A stretch of 64,000 nt of DNA from Myxococcales bacterium. GTDB lineage: Bacteria > Myxococcota_A > Bradymonadia > Bradymonadales > Bradymonadaceae. The stretch lies in the NCBI GenBank assembly GCA_007120035.1, contig SKON01000036.1, positions 1-64,000 on the forward strand. Reading direction: 5' to 3'. The position numbers and the translations under genes are program-made. Under the pieces are notes generated by a model, which saw only the letters and a program-made list of their open reading frames with translations, was not told where the DNA came from and searched no databases. Below, in pieces: positions 43,879 to 52,708 of the stretch. Positions within the stretch are counted from its first letter, which is position 1. Each line of letters starts with the position of its first letter.

Positions 43879-46800
43879 CCCTCGTCGGGCTCCTTCGATG
43901 GGGCGAAGGTCGTGGCGATCCCGGGCAGGAGGAAACAGGCCACGGGGATGGAGATCAGGAGCGCTCCGGTGAGGGCGATCGCAAGGGGTTGGAGGAGGCC
44001 GAAGACCTCGGCGCCGCCCAGGAGGAGGGGGCTCATCCCCAGGACTGTGCTGGCGGCGGTGAGGACGATCGGGCGCAGTCGTTCGCGAGCCGCCTGGTTC
44101 AGGGCTGTCGGCAGGGAGATTGTGTCCGACTCCTGGGCCAGAGTTTGTGCCTGAGAGAGGACGAGGATCACGTTGTTGGCGACGATTCCCGTGGCGATCA
44201 GAAGCCCCGCCAGGACCATGGCGTCCAGGGGGCGGCCGAGGACCATGAGGAGCAGGAGGGAGCCGGCGGCGCAGAGGGGGATCGTGAGGAGCCCCGAGGC
44301 GGCAAACGAGAGGGATCCGTACTGCAAGAGGAGGAGGGTGAGGACCATCAGCAGGGCCAAGAGGAGGGCCGTGAGGAAGGTCCGGCTGGTCTCTTCCAGG
44401 GCTTCGACTTCACCCTCCAGCCAGAAGCTCACGCCGTCGGGGAGGTCCAGATCGTCGAGGCGATCCTCGACGGCGTCGGCGGTGGCCCGGGCGCCGGGGC
44501 CGGCCGGGTCGAAGGCTCCGGCGATCCGCACCACCCGCTGCCCCTCTCGACGCTCGATGTGGGTCGGCTCTTCGATGAACCGAAACTCGCCGAGCTGCCC
44601 CAGGGGCACGCCGCCGGCCGAGGAGACCAGGACCTGCAGGTCCTCGAGCTGGTGGGGGCTGCCGGCGTAGCTGCGGTCGAATCGGGCCCGGAGGGCCAGC
44701 GGCTCTCCGCCGTCCATCCGCTCGCGCAGCACCCGCCCGTCCAGGGCGTATTGGAAGACCCGTGAGACGTCGGCAGGTCGAAGATCATGGCGAGCCAGCT
44801 CCTCGTGATCCAGGACCAGCTTCCACCGGGGGCTGACGCCGCTGCGGAGCCGGGAGATGTCGATCAAGCCCTCCACCTCTCCCAGGGCGTCGGCGACCTC
44901 TCCCTCGACCTCACCGAGGGCTAAGAGATCGCCGTCGTCCCGGGTCAGGACGACCACCAGATCGGAGTCGGAGAGGCGAGTCTGGACGCCCCGGATCCGG
45001 GGGAGCGTGACCGAGAGGTCGAGCTGAGGGATCCCGAGATCGTCGACGGCCTCCCGGGCCATGTCGGCCCACGCCGCGGAGCTCTGCTGGTCGGTGTCGA
45101 CGTGGACCATGAAGTTCGCCGTGCCCGGACGGAAGGACGGGAGCCCCTCTCGGAAGTACCCGCCGGAGGTGCTGAAGACCGTCTCTGTTCCGTTGACCGC
45201 TGAGAGAGCCTCGGAGATCTCGGTGGTGAGCTCGTCCATCTGGGCCGCCGTGATCCCTGCCGGGTGGGTGGCCCGGACCTCTACGAACCCGTCGTCGACG
45301 ACGGGGAGGACCTCAAAGGGGAGGCTCGTGAAGCCCCACCACAGCACTGCCAAGAGCGCCGCGGTAAGCCCCCACCGCAGGGGGATCCAGCGGGGGCCGC
45401 TGGAGGCCGCCGGGGTGGTGACCTCCTCCCCGGAGGGCTTCCGAGAGGCGAAGCAGGGCAGGAGGACCAGAGCGAAGGCGAAGCTCGTCAGGGCGCAGAC
45501 GACCACGGTGAGGATCAGAGGCCGGAAGAGGAGGGCGACCATCCCTTCCACCAACAAGAAGGGGAGCACCGCGGCCAGGGTGGTCAGCAGCGCCCCGAAG
45601 AGTGGGCCTGCCACGTCGATCATGGCGTCGATAGCGGCCGCGGATCGACCCGAGAGACGGTCGAGGCGATCCAGGTAGATGATGGCGTAGTCCAGGCCGA
45701 GGCCCACGGAGAGGAGGAGGCCCGCCAGGGTCAGGAGGTTCAGGGTTTGGCCCGCAGCTCCCAGGACAATGATGGCGGCGCTGAGGCTGGTGAAGACCAC
45801 GAAGCCCACGAGGGGGACATCTCGGCGGCGAGCCTTCAGGGCGAAGAAGAGCAGGAGGATCGCCAGGAGGCATCCGCCGACGGTGGCGACGATCACGCTC
45901 TGGATGGCGCTGCGGGTGACCTGGGAGTCGTCAAAGAGGATGGTGGCGTCGATGCCGTCCAGTCCATCAGACCGGCTGGCGGAGTCGACGATCCGGTGGG
46001 CGTCGTCGGCGATCCGGAGCGCGTGGGCGTTGGGGGCGCGGTGGATGGTGACCAGGACGGCGTGATCGCCGTCGATCCGAGTCCGCAGGCTCTCTTCGGA
46101 GCGGGACCTCCGGATGTTGGCGATCTGGTCCAGGGACACCGGTGACCGGTCGTCGATATAGACCCGGCGCTTCAAGAGCTCCTCGGGATCCCAATGGCCG
46201 CCGTCGAGGACCCCGAGCCCTTCGAAGGAGGCTGCCCGGAGGGTTCCGCTCGGGGGCGGGGAGGTGGCCTCCTGGAGGGACTCCTCGATGGTCGCAAGAT
46301 CGACGTGGCGGTCGATCTGATGGCCAGGGTGGACATCGACGACGAGCTCGGGGACTTCCTCGCGGCCGATGTAGACGGCGTCGACGCCGGTGATCCCTCG
46401 CAGTCGCGGGATCACCGAGGAGCGAAGCCGTCGCCGGATCTCCGGCGCCGAGTGGGTGGAGGACTGAAAGGCGATCTGGAGAGCCGGCTGCTCCACGGTG
46501 GAGACGGCGAAGATCCGGGGCTCTGGGAACTCGTCGGGGATCTGGGACCGGGCTCGCTGGGAGGCCTGGGTCACGTCCCGCAGGGCTCGGTCCAGGTCGT
46601 AGCCAGGCTCAAAGAAGAGATCCAGGTAGGCTCGGCCGTCGCCGGACCGGCTCTCCAGGCGAACCACTCCGGGGGTCCCGGCCAGGGCGGCCTCCATGGG
46701 CTCGTTGATCGCCTCTTCGATGATGCTCGACGTGTAGCCCGGGAGGTCGCCGATCACCCGGATCTGGGGGTACTGGATCTCGGGGAGGAGCTGCACGGGC

Positions 46801-46919
46801 ATCTGATAGAGCGTCAGAGCTCCCAGGACGAGGATCACTCCCGCCAGGGCGCCGACGGCCACCCGTCGTTCGGCCAGGGCTTGCAGGAGCGCTCGCAGAA
46901 GCGAGGTGGGGTGGATCAT
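43875..46919 (-). CDS. RND-family efflux pump inner-membrane protein
   Basis: A 1014-aa AcrB/HAE1-type secondary transporter with 12 TM helices and two large periplasmic loops. The N-terminal half shows MPVQLLPEIQYPQIRV and TM4 LLSVGLGLDYAIIYLDRL, with one of the two usual Asp retained (LDYA for VVDDA). TM10 reads GIVANNVILVLSQ, with Asn for the usual Lys, seen in many HAE1-like pumps. Its start overlaps the membrane-fusion gene (ATGA). The substrate is unknown; the loss of one TM4 Asp may change proton coupling. Confidence 0.93.
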   Translation of the reverse strand: MIHPTSLLRALLQALAERRVAVGALAGVILVLGALTLYQMPVQLLPEIQYPQIRVIGDLPGYTSSIIEEAINEPMEAALAGTPGVVRLESRSGDGRAYLDLFFEPGYDLDRALRDVTQASQRARSQIPDEFPEPRIFAVSTVEQPALQIAFQSSTHSAPEIRRRLRSSVIPRLRGITGVDAVYIGREEVPELVVDVHPGHQIDRHVDLATIEESLQEATSPPPSGTLRAASFEGLGVLDGGHWDPEELLKRRVYIDDRSPVSLDQIANIRRSRSEESLRTRIDGDHAVLVTIHRAPNAHALRIADDAHRIVDSASRSDGLDGIDATILFDDSQVTRSAIQSVIVATVGGCLLAILLLFFALKARRRDVPLVGFVVFTSLSAAIIVLGAAGQTLNLLTLAGLLLSVGLGLDYAIIYLDRLDRLSGRSAAAIDAMIDVAGPLFGALLTTLAAVLPFLLVEGMVALLFRPLILTVVVCALTSFAFALVLLPCFASRKPSGEEVTTPAASSGPRWIPLRWGLTAALLAVLWWGFTSLPFEVLPVVDDGFVEVRATHPAGITAAQMDELTTEISEALSAVNGTETVFSTSGGYFREGLPSFRPGTANFMVHVDTDQQSSAAWADMAREAVDDLGIPQLDLSVTLPRIRGVQTRLSDSDLVVVLTRDDGDLLALGEVEGEVADALGEVEGLIDISRLRSGVSPRWKLVLDHEELARHDLRPADVSRVFQYALDGRVLRERMDGGEPLALRARFDRSYAGSPHQLEDLQVLVSSAGGVPLGQLGEFRFIEEPTHIERREGQRVVRIAGAFDPAGPGARATADAVEDRLDDLDLPDGVSFWLEGEVEALEETSRTFLTALLLALLMVLTLLLLQYGSLSFAASGLLTIPLCAAGSLLLLMVLGRPLDAMVLAGLLIATGIVANNVILVLSQAQTLAQESDTISLPTALNQAARERLRPIVLTAASTVLGMSPLLLGGAEVFGLLQPLAIALTGALLISIPVACFLLPGIATTFAPSKEPDEG

Positions 46920-47944
46920 CGATCTCCCTCGCGCTCCACGGGCTCCACAGTCCGTCCTTCGGCCACAGAACGGGGATCGTACCGGAGAATCACGGCCCCC
47001 TCAGAGAGGCCGTCGAGGACCTCCACGCCGTCTCGATGGGAGCGGCCGAGCTCCACGTCGGTCCGGGTGACCTCGGGAGGGTCGCCTTTGAGGAGACCCA
47101 CCCAGGGGACCGCGTCCTCCGTGGCCAGCGCTGTCCAGGGGATCAGGAGGGCGTCGTGGGTCTCCACGGCTCGGATAGTGAAGGGTTTCATCAGGGCGTC
47201 GTCGGAGGCGTCGATGTAGATCTGAGCTCCGATCATCCCCGCTTCACCAGTGGTGGTGACCACCTGGAGGAGCTCGAAGGTGTCCTCCCCGGAGGTGATC
47301 CGGAGATCCCGGGCGCCGACGAGGGTGGCGGCGTCGGTGGGGGAGAGGGAGAGCTCGATCATGGGCGTGGCCTCGGCGATCTCGACGAGGACCTCGCCGG
47401 GCTGGACGTGGGAGCCCGAGGGGGCGTGGATGGCGATGACTCGGCCGGCGACAGGGGCCCGGACCGAGGGGGCCCGGGAGGCCTGGAGGCTGGAGAGGGT
47501 CTCCTGAACTTCCAGGAGCTGGAGGCGGGCCTGGTTGACTTCGGCGGGGCCGGCGGCCTGGATCTCCTGGAGAGACTCCCACCGTTGGACTTCCTCGCGG
47601 AGGCGCTCCTCCCGCTGGGAGAGCACGTCGATGCGGGCGGCGAGCTCCGGTTCGGCGATCCTCAAGATCTCGTCGCCGGCCTCGACGGCGTCCCCTCGGG
47701 CGACCTGGACTCGGGTGACCTGGCCGCTTCGGGGCGCCTTCAGGGTCAGCTCCTGGGCCGGGCGGGCCGTCCCGTGCCAGGTGGACTCTCGTCGAATCTC
47801 CTCGGCTGTGACCCTGTGGGCGGCGACGGCCAGAGCCTGCGTGGACCCCGACTCCTCGGAGGCCGGCGGGCCATCGTCGCCGCATCCCACGAGGAGAGTC
47901 GAGAGGGCGGCCAGGAGTAGTGAGGTACGAAGTGAATGACCCAT
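46916..47944 (-). CDS. RND periplasmic membrane-fusion lipoprotein
   Basis: A 342-aa adaptor of the efflux complex. The start ATG 47944 gives a lipoprotein signal (LLVGC, Cys about residue 21). The two half-lipoyl segments (LKAPRSGQVTRVQVARGDAV and VRAPVAGRVIAIHAPSGSHV) flank a ~60-residue coiled hairpin (~100-150). Beta-barrel and membrane-proximal parts follow. It lies between the TolC-type and RND genes in one operon. Confidence 0.92.
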   Translation of the reverse strand: MGHSLRTSLLLAALSTLLVGCGDDGPPASEESGSTQALAVAAHRVTAEEIRRESTWHGTARPAQELTLKAPRSGQVTRVQVARGDAVEAGDEILRIAEPELAARIDVLSQREERLREEVQRWESLQEIQAAGPAEVNQARLQLLEVQETLSSLQASRAPSVRAPVAGRVIAIHAPSGSHVQPGEVLVEIAEATPMIELSLSPTDAATLVGARDLRITSGEDTFELLQVVTTTGEAGMIGAQIYIDASDDALMKPFTIRAVETHDALLIPWTALATEDAVPWVGLLKGDPPEVTRTDVELGRSHRDGVEVLDGLSEGAVILRYDPRSVAEGRTVEPVEREGDR

Positions 47945-47948
47945 GAGG

Positions 47949-49217
47949 TTAGTCCGTAAGGGGCGTGAGGGTCCCGGTGGCGGCCGCCCAGGAGACATTC
48001 ACCTGGCGGAGACGTCGGGACGCGTCGGAGTAGCGGTTCTGAAGGGTGTAGAGGCGATCGGCGGCGTCGAGGACGTCCGACCAGGGGGCGACGCCCTGTT
48101 CCCAGCGGCTGCGGACGCGTTCGAGTTCGCCCTCTTCGGCTGCGATGGCCTCGCGGAGGTCGTCGATCTCGGCGGTGAGGGTCGCCGCCTCCGTGGCGAG
48201 CTGAGAGGCTCGTTGGTCGAGCTGGTCTTGGCGGCGGTGGGCTTCGTCCCGAGCGGCTTCGGCGAAGACCTCGAGGCTCTCGGCCCGAACCCGACGGACC
48301 CCGAAGAGATCCGGTTGCCACCGCGCCGTGACGCCCAGGAAGTACTCCGGTTCGATGGGTCGGTCGTAGGCCCGGGAGGCGTAGAGACCGGCGGCGCCGA
48401 AGGCCCGGGCCGAGAAGGCGTCTCGGCTCCGAGCGGCGTCGGCCTCGGCGGAGAGGCGCTCAGAGCGCCGCAACAAGTGGGTGACCTCCGGGGTCTCCGA
48501 TGGGGCGTCGCTGTCGGCTCCCGGAGGCGCCGGGCCGCGCTCGACGTCATCGACAGGGTGAACACAGCGGCCGATCGTGGCAGCGAGTCGGGCTCTGGCG
48601 AGCTCCGTCGCCGTGGCGGCCTCAGAGAGCGCCTGGCGGGCATCCCGGCGAGATCGCTGGGCCCGGGCTGCGGCGCTGGGAGTCTCTACGCCGGCCTCCA
48701 CGCGGCGCTCCACGACGTCTGCCACGGCGTCTACCAGCTCGACTCTGGACCGTGCGGCCTTCGTCTGATCCTGGGCTGCCAGGAGGTCAAAATAGAGGGA
48801 CGAGACGGCCCTGCGCTCCAGATCGGCCTCGGAGAGGGCGCTCGCCAGGGCTTCTTCGACCTGGAGGCGGGCCGACCGCTGGTCGCCGTGAGCTCCGGGA
48901 TCCAGAAAGACCCACTCCGCCCGGGCGTGGACGTTGGCCCGCGCCGAGATCCCGAGGGCGCGTTCCTCGCCGGGGCTGACTCTTTGGCCTCCGTCGGCGG
49001 TGCTCTCCACGTACAAGCTGGGGAGTCTCTCACGATCTTCTCCGCGGGCCGCCAGCTCGTAGGCTCGAGACTCCATGAGGCGGCTCTGGACGGAGGGAGA
49101 CTCCTCCTCGGCCCAGGCCCAGACCTGCGCGAGGGTGGCCTCCTCCCAGGTGGTCTCGTCGGCGCAGAGGGCCCCGGCGGTGCCGATGGCCAGGAGTAGA
49201 GAGACGATGGGGTACAT
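47949..49217 (-). CDS. TolC-family outer-membrane efflux protein
   Basis: A 422-aa exported protein with signal peptide ending ALCAD (ATG 49217; an upstream TTG is less likely). The two-fold TolC pattern of long Ala/Arg/Glu-rich helices is clear (EEALASALSEADLERRAVSS, RRVEAGVETPSAAARAQRSRRDA in the first half; the same motif again in RSRWEQGVAPWSDVLDAADRL). It completes the tripartite pump. Divergent promoters lie between it and the next plus-strand gene. Confidence 0.92.
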   Translation of the reverse strand: MYPIVSLLLAIGTAGALCADETTWEEATLAQVWAWAEEESPSVQSRLMESRAYELAARGEDRERLPSLYVESTADGGQRVSPGEERALGISARANVHARAEWVFLDPGAHGDQRSARLQVEEALASALSEADLERRAVSSLYFDLLAAQDQTKAARSRVELVDAVADVVERRVEAGVETPSAAARAQRSRRDARQALSEAATATELARARLAATIGRCVHPVDDVERGPAPPGADSDAPSETPEVTHLLRRSERLSAEADAARSRDAFSARAFGAAGLYASRAYDRPIEPEYFLGVTARWQPDLFGVRRVRAESLEVFAEAARDEAHRRQDQLDQRASQLATEAATLTAEIDDLREAIAAEEGELERVRSRWEQGVAPWSDVLDAADRLYTLQNRYSDASRRLRQVNVSWAAATGTLTPLTD

Positions 49218-49244
49218 AGAAGGCCCAGGGTACAAGTCGACGAT

Positions 49245-49272
49245 AGTGTAGTGCCCGAGCGGTGGGTGTCCA
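49245..49272 (-). promoter_or_regulatory. Candidate sigma70 promoter for the efflux operon
   Basis: On the minus strand, TGGACA (49267-49272) and TACACT (49245-49250) have a 16-bp spacer, 28 bp upstream of the TolC-type start. Confidence 0.45.
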
Positions 49273-49301
49273 CAGTGGTGAAGGCGTTGACGGAGGTAAC
49301 T

Positions 49302-49330
49302 TTGCGTATCGCCGTCGGTAGGTCTATGAT
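49302..49330 (+). promoter_or_regulatory. Candidate sigma70 promoter for the solenoid/kinase/MoxR cluster
   Basis: TTGCGT (49302-49307) and TATGAT (49325-49330) have a 17-bp spacer, 54 bp upstream of the first gene of the right-hand cluster. Back to back with the efflux-operon promoter. Confidence 0.5.
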
Positions 49331-49384
49331 GGCCGTCCTCAGTTCCAATTTTCGAGTTCCCACCGGCGGCCCCGGTCGTGTTTC

Positions 49385-51274
49385 ATGAGTGAAGGCATCG
49401 AAGACATCGCAGACGAGGCGGCCTCGGACGGTGCTTTGGAAGTGCCCGTGGACGGCCTCTCCGAGGTCAGCGTCGACGAGGATCGGTCCGAGCGGGCCGC
49501 CCTGACCCGGTTCTTCCAGGCCCTGGAGCGCCTGGTCACGGTGCTGCGGGTGTATCCGGCGCACCATCCGGTGGCGGAGACCCTGGCGGCCCGATCCCTG
49601 GAGCGGCTCCGAGAGCTCTTCGAGAAGGGGGAGGTGTCGGTGCTGCTGACCCCCTCGGAGGTGCAGACCCTGAGCGGTGAGATGGTGTTCTCCCGGGAGC
49701 TGGCGGAGTCGAAGAAGTTCTTCTGGTACGCCGCCCACTCTGACGGGTTGCGGGAGATGACCTTCGAGCCCGGGTTCGACACGGAGTCTCTGCAGCGGCT
49801 GATGCGGGTGATCGACCGGGTGTCCCAGGGGTCTGTGGGCGCCGATGACGACGCGATCACGCTCTTGTGGGAGCTCCACCTGCCGTGCTTCCACTACCGG
49901 TCCGTGGACTCCTTCGTGGACACCGAGATCTTGGAGGAGTTCAACGGGAGGACCGCCGACGAGGCCGTGGATCTCGTGATAGACGCGGCGATCGCCCCCG
50001 ACGAAGAGGCGGGGCGGGAGCTGGGAGATCTCTTCGGCGTGGTGGGGTTGGAGGGGCTGGACTGGTTCAGCAACCAGCGGGTGCGGCACGCGCTGGCGGT
50101 CCGGGAGGAGGCCGTGGAGAAGGAGCACCTGGACTTCGGGCTGGCGCAGACCCCGGAGAAGCTCGACCGCCTCTTGGAGGAGTGGGACAGCGGCGAAAAC
50201 CTGGAGTTTCGGTTTATCCAGGCCCTGCTGGGGATCTTGAGGACGAACCCGGGCAGCGCCGCCGCCGAACACGCCCGCCAGGTGATCGAAGTGATGACCC
50301 TGGAGATGATCGACCGGGAGATGTACGGCTCGGCGGCGCGAGTGCTGGAGCTCTTAGAGAAGAACCAGGAGCTCTTCGGGGGAGACGAAGACCCCCTGGC
50401 CAAGATTCAGGCGGCGATCTCGGATCCCCTGGTGGTGGAGGGGCTCCTGTGGCGGGTTCAGTCCTCGGAAGAACATCGAGGGTCGCTCCTTCGGTTGGTG
50501 CCGCTCTTGGACGTCGAGGCCGTTGAGGCGCAGGTGATCAAGGTGGTGGCGGAGAACGACGACCTGCCGGCCATGGCGCCGCTTGTGGACCTCCTCTTTC
50601 GGGAGCTTCCCCCGCAGACAGCGCGGGCGCCTCTTCCCGAAGAGTATCTGGAAGATCTGGGGTTCGTAGGTCGAATGATCGAGCACCTCGACGGTCGTCA
50701 GCTTCGCCGGTGGCCGCCGTCACGAGAGGTGGTCCTGGCGGGATTGAACGCCCAGGACCAGGGGCTGCGGCGGTCCACACTGGGGCTGGAGGCCACCTTC
50801 TGGAACGATGAGGAGGTGGCCCGGCGAGGCCTCCTGCCGCTGACCAGAGATGGCGACGAGGGGATACGGCGGCTCACCTACGGTCTCCTCGCCGACTACC
50901 AGCCCCTGCTCTTCGCCGAGGACCTCGGGCGGGTTCTGGAGGCGGGAGATCTGAAGGACCGGACCATCGGGGAGCTGAAGTTCCTCTTCGAGGGGTTGAT
51001 GAAGGCCGACCCGACCCGGGTGGGGACGATCCGGGAGTTCTTGAAGGGGACCCGGGGATGGCTGGATCTTGGAGGGAGGCGTCGAGCCGCCGTGGCCGCG
51101 GCCCGGGTGCTCGCGCCCCTGGGGGATGAGGAGGCCCTGGCGATGATCCGAGACCTCGCTTCGGGGAAGCTGAACTCGCCGAAGCTGCGGACGTCGATGA
51201 AGCAGGTGTTGGAGCGCTACGACACCTCCTCGGGACCTGTCGGGGACTCGGGACCTGTCGCGGAGGAAGACTGA
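49385..51274 (+). CDS. Alpha-solenoid (HEAT-like) cytoplasmic protein
   Basis: A 629-aa protein without signal or TM segments. After an acidic N-terminus, a segment AALTRFFQALERLVTVLRVYPAHHPV resembles the N-terminus of the neighbour at 51276. That region is shared in myxobacterial HD-GYP-associated proteins. The C-terminal half (~450-610) consists of HEAT-like helix pairs (SREVVLAGLNAQDQGLRRST, RRRAAVAAARVLAPLGDEEA). It looks like a scaffold or binding protein. It is one base before the next gene, so the two are co-transcribed. Confidence 0.75.
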   Translation: MSEGIEDIADEAASDGALEVPVDGLSEVSVDEDRSERAALTRFFQALERLVTVLRVYPAHHPVAETLAARSLERLRELFEKGEVSVLLTPSEVQTLSGEMVFSRELAESKKFFWYAAHSDGLREMTFEPGFDTESLQRLMRVIDRVSQGSVGADDDAITLLWELHLPCFHYRSVDSFVDTEILEEFNGRTADEAVDLVIDAAIAPDEEAGRELGDLFGVVGLEGLDWFSNQRVRHALAVREEAVEKEHLDFGLAQTPEKLDRLLEEWDSGENLEFRFIQALLGILRTNPGSAAAEHARQVIEVMTLEMIDREMYGSAARVLELLEKNQELFGGDEDPLAKIQAAISDPLVVEGLLWRVQSSEEHRGSLLRLVPLLDVEAVEAQVIKVVAENDDLPAMAPLVDLLFRELPPQTARAPLPEEYLEDLGFVGRMIEHLDGRQLRRWPPSREVVLAGLNAQDQGLRRSTLGLEATFWNDEEVARRGLLPLTRDGDEGIRRLTYGLLADYQPLLFAEDLGRVLEAGDLKDRTIGELKFLFEGLMKADPTRVGTIREFLKGTRGWLDLGGRRRAAVAAARVLAPLGDEEALAMIRDLASGKLNSPKLRTSMKQVLERYDTSSGPVGDSGPVAEED

Positions 51275-51275
51275 G

Positions 51276-52697
51276 ATGGAGGAAGGTCATCAGAAGTCGC
51301 TGCTCACGGAGCGGCGGACCGACGTCTCCGAGGCCGAGGACCTGGAGATCGGACAGCCTCTGTGCTCACGCCTGGTGCGTTTGTGGCAGTCCGGGCGGGT
51401 CTTCGCTCGAGACCACCAACAGACCATTCAGGCCGCCGAAGAGCTGGCGCAGTGGCTGGAGGCGTACTTTGAAGGGGCCCGGCGGGAAGAGGTACACCTG
51501 CAGCTCACGGAGCATAACGTGTTCCTCGACGGGGCGCTGGTGTCCATCGACGAGCGAGGCCAGGAGCGGGTCGTGCAGCTTCGGCAGTCCTTCCTGAAGA
51601 GGAAGGTCAACGTCCTGGAGCTCAGGCGTGGAGTCACCGCCGAGGACCTGCTGGCATGGCTGGACGCATGGCTGGAGGAGCCCGACGGGGAGAGCTCCCT
51701 GAACGGCTTCGCGACGGATCACCTGGCGCTGCGCATGTCTGCTCAGAGCCAGGAGGCCGCCGAGGTCGAGAGCGATGAGCGGCGGGACGTGATCGCTCTC
51801 TACGCCGGCCTGCTGATCCGGACGCGGGCCTACTTCGAGGCAGTGCGGCGGCGAAACAACCCGGGTTTGCGGGACGTGAAGCGCCTGATCCAGCGGATCG
51901 CTGACGTGGTGGACCAGCGGGCTGATGTGTTCATCGGCCTGATCCACATGCGGCTGATGACCGGAGAGGACTACGTCCACGCCGCTCACTGTGGGATCTA
52001 CGCCGTGGTTCTGGCCGACGTGGTGGGGTTGAAGCCCGAAGACGTGGTCCGATGCGGGCTCACAGCCCTGGCCCAGGACGTGGACAAGCTCGATGACGAT
52101 GCCACCGATCTGGATCTCGCCGTCGGCGATCAGACCCACTTCCAGACCAATATGGCCTCCGTGATGACCCTGACCCAGACGGGGACCCGAGACGTGTTGT
52201 CGGCGCTGCGGCTGGTCACCAACTACGAGCGGGGGTTTCCGTGCAACCGGCCCTTGCCGCCGGCCTGGTACGACGAGGAGCTCTCGCCTCACCTGCTGAC
52301 CCGGATCGTGGAGATCGCCCGGGACTACGATATGCTCACCCAGGGGCTGGGAGATCTGGAGCCTCTGACCCCGGACATGGCCTTGCAGGCGCTGATGATG
52401 AAAATGGGCTCCTTCTACGACCCCATACTGGTGAGGCTCTTCGTCAACGCCATCGGGATCTACCCGGCGGGCAGCGTGGTGCGGCTCACCGACGGCCGGG
52501 AGGCGTTGGTGGTCCGCAGCAATCGGACCCCGGACCACCGGGGAGTGCCCCGGTCCAGCCTCCCCGTGGTCCGTTTGTTGGGGAGCTCCGAGGAGTTGAT
52601 CGACCTGGGGGATCCCTCCAACTATCCCCTCCAGGTGGAGCGGGTGCTCAATGAAGAGGAGCGGCAGGTGCGCCCCAGCGCGCTCCTGCTCTTCTAG
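51276..52697 (+). CDS. HD-GYP-like protein with degenerate active site
   Basis: A 473-aa protein. The N-terminal ~150 residues (LCSRLVRLWQSGRVFARDHQ..., then LTEHNVFLDGALVSID) resemble the N-terminus of the preceding solenoid protein. Residues ~195-380 have the helical layout of an HD-GYP phosphodiesterase: HAAHCGIYAVVLADVVGL followed by VRCGLTALAQDVDKL. The catalytic HD of LHDIGK is lost (AQDVDK) and no GYP motif is seen, so c-di-GMP hydrolysis is unlikely. The C-terminus has a small beta domain (SVVRLTDGREALVVRSN), as in the HD-GYP accessory region. It may bind nucleotides or act as an adaptor. The kinase gene begins 11 bases later. Confidence 0.75.
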   Translation: MEEGHQKSLLTERRTDVSEAEDLEIGQPLCSRLVRLWQSGRVFARDHQQTIQAAEELAQWLEAYFEGARREEVHLQLTEHNVFLDGALVSIDERGQERVVQLRQSFLKRKVNVLELRRGVTAEDLLAWLDAWLEEPDGESSLNGFATDHLALRMSAQSQEAAEVESDERRDVIALYAGLLIRTRAYFEAVRRRNNPGLRDVKRLIQRIADVVDQRADVFIGLIHMRLMTGEDYVHAAHCGIYAVVLADVVGLKPEDVVRCGLTALAQDVDKLDDDATDLDLAVGDQTHFQTNMASVMTLTQTGTRDVLSALRLVTNYERGFPCNRPLPPAWYDEELSPHLLTRIVEIARDYDMLTQGLGDLEPLTPDMALQALMMKMGSFYDPILVRLFVNAIGIYPAGSVVRLTDGREALVVRSNRTPDHRGVPRSSLPVVRLLGSSEELIDLGDPSNYPLQVERVLNEEERQVRPSALLLF

Positions 52698-52708
52698 AGG
52701 ACGCCACG

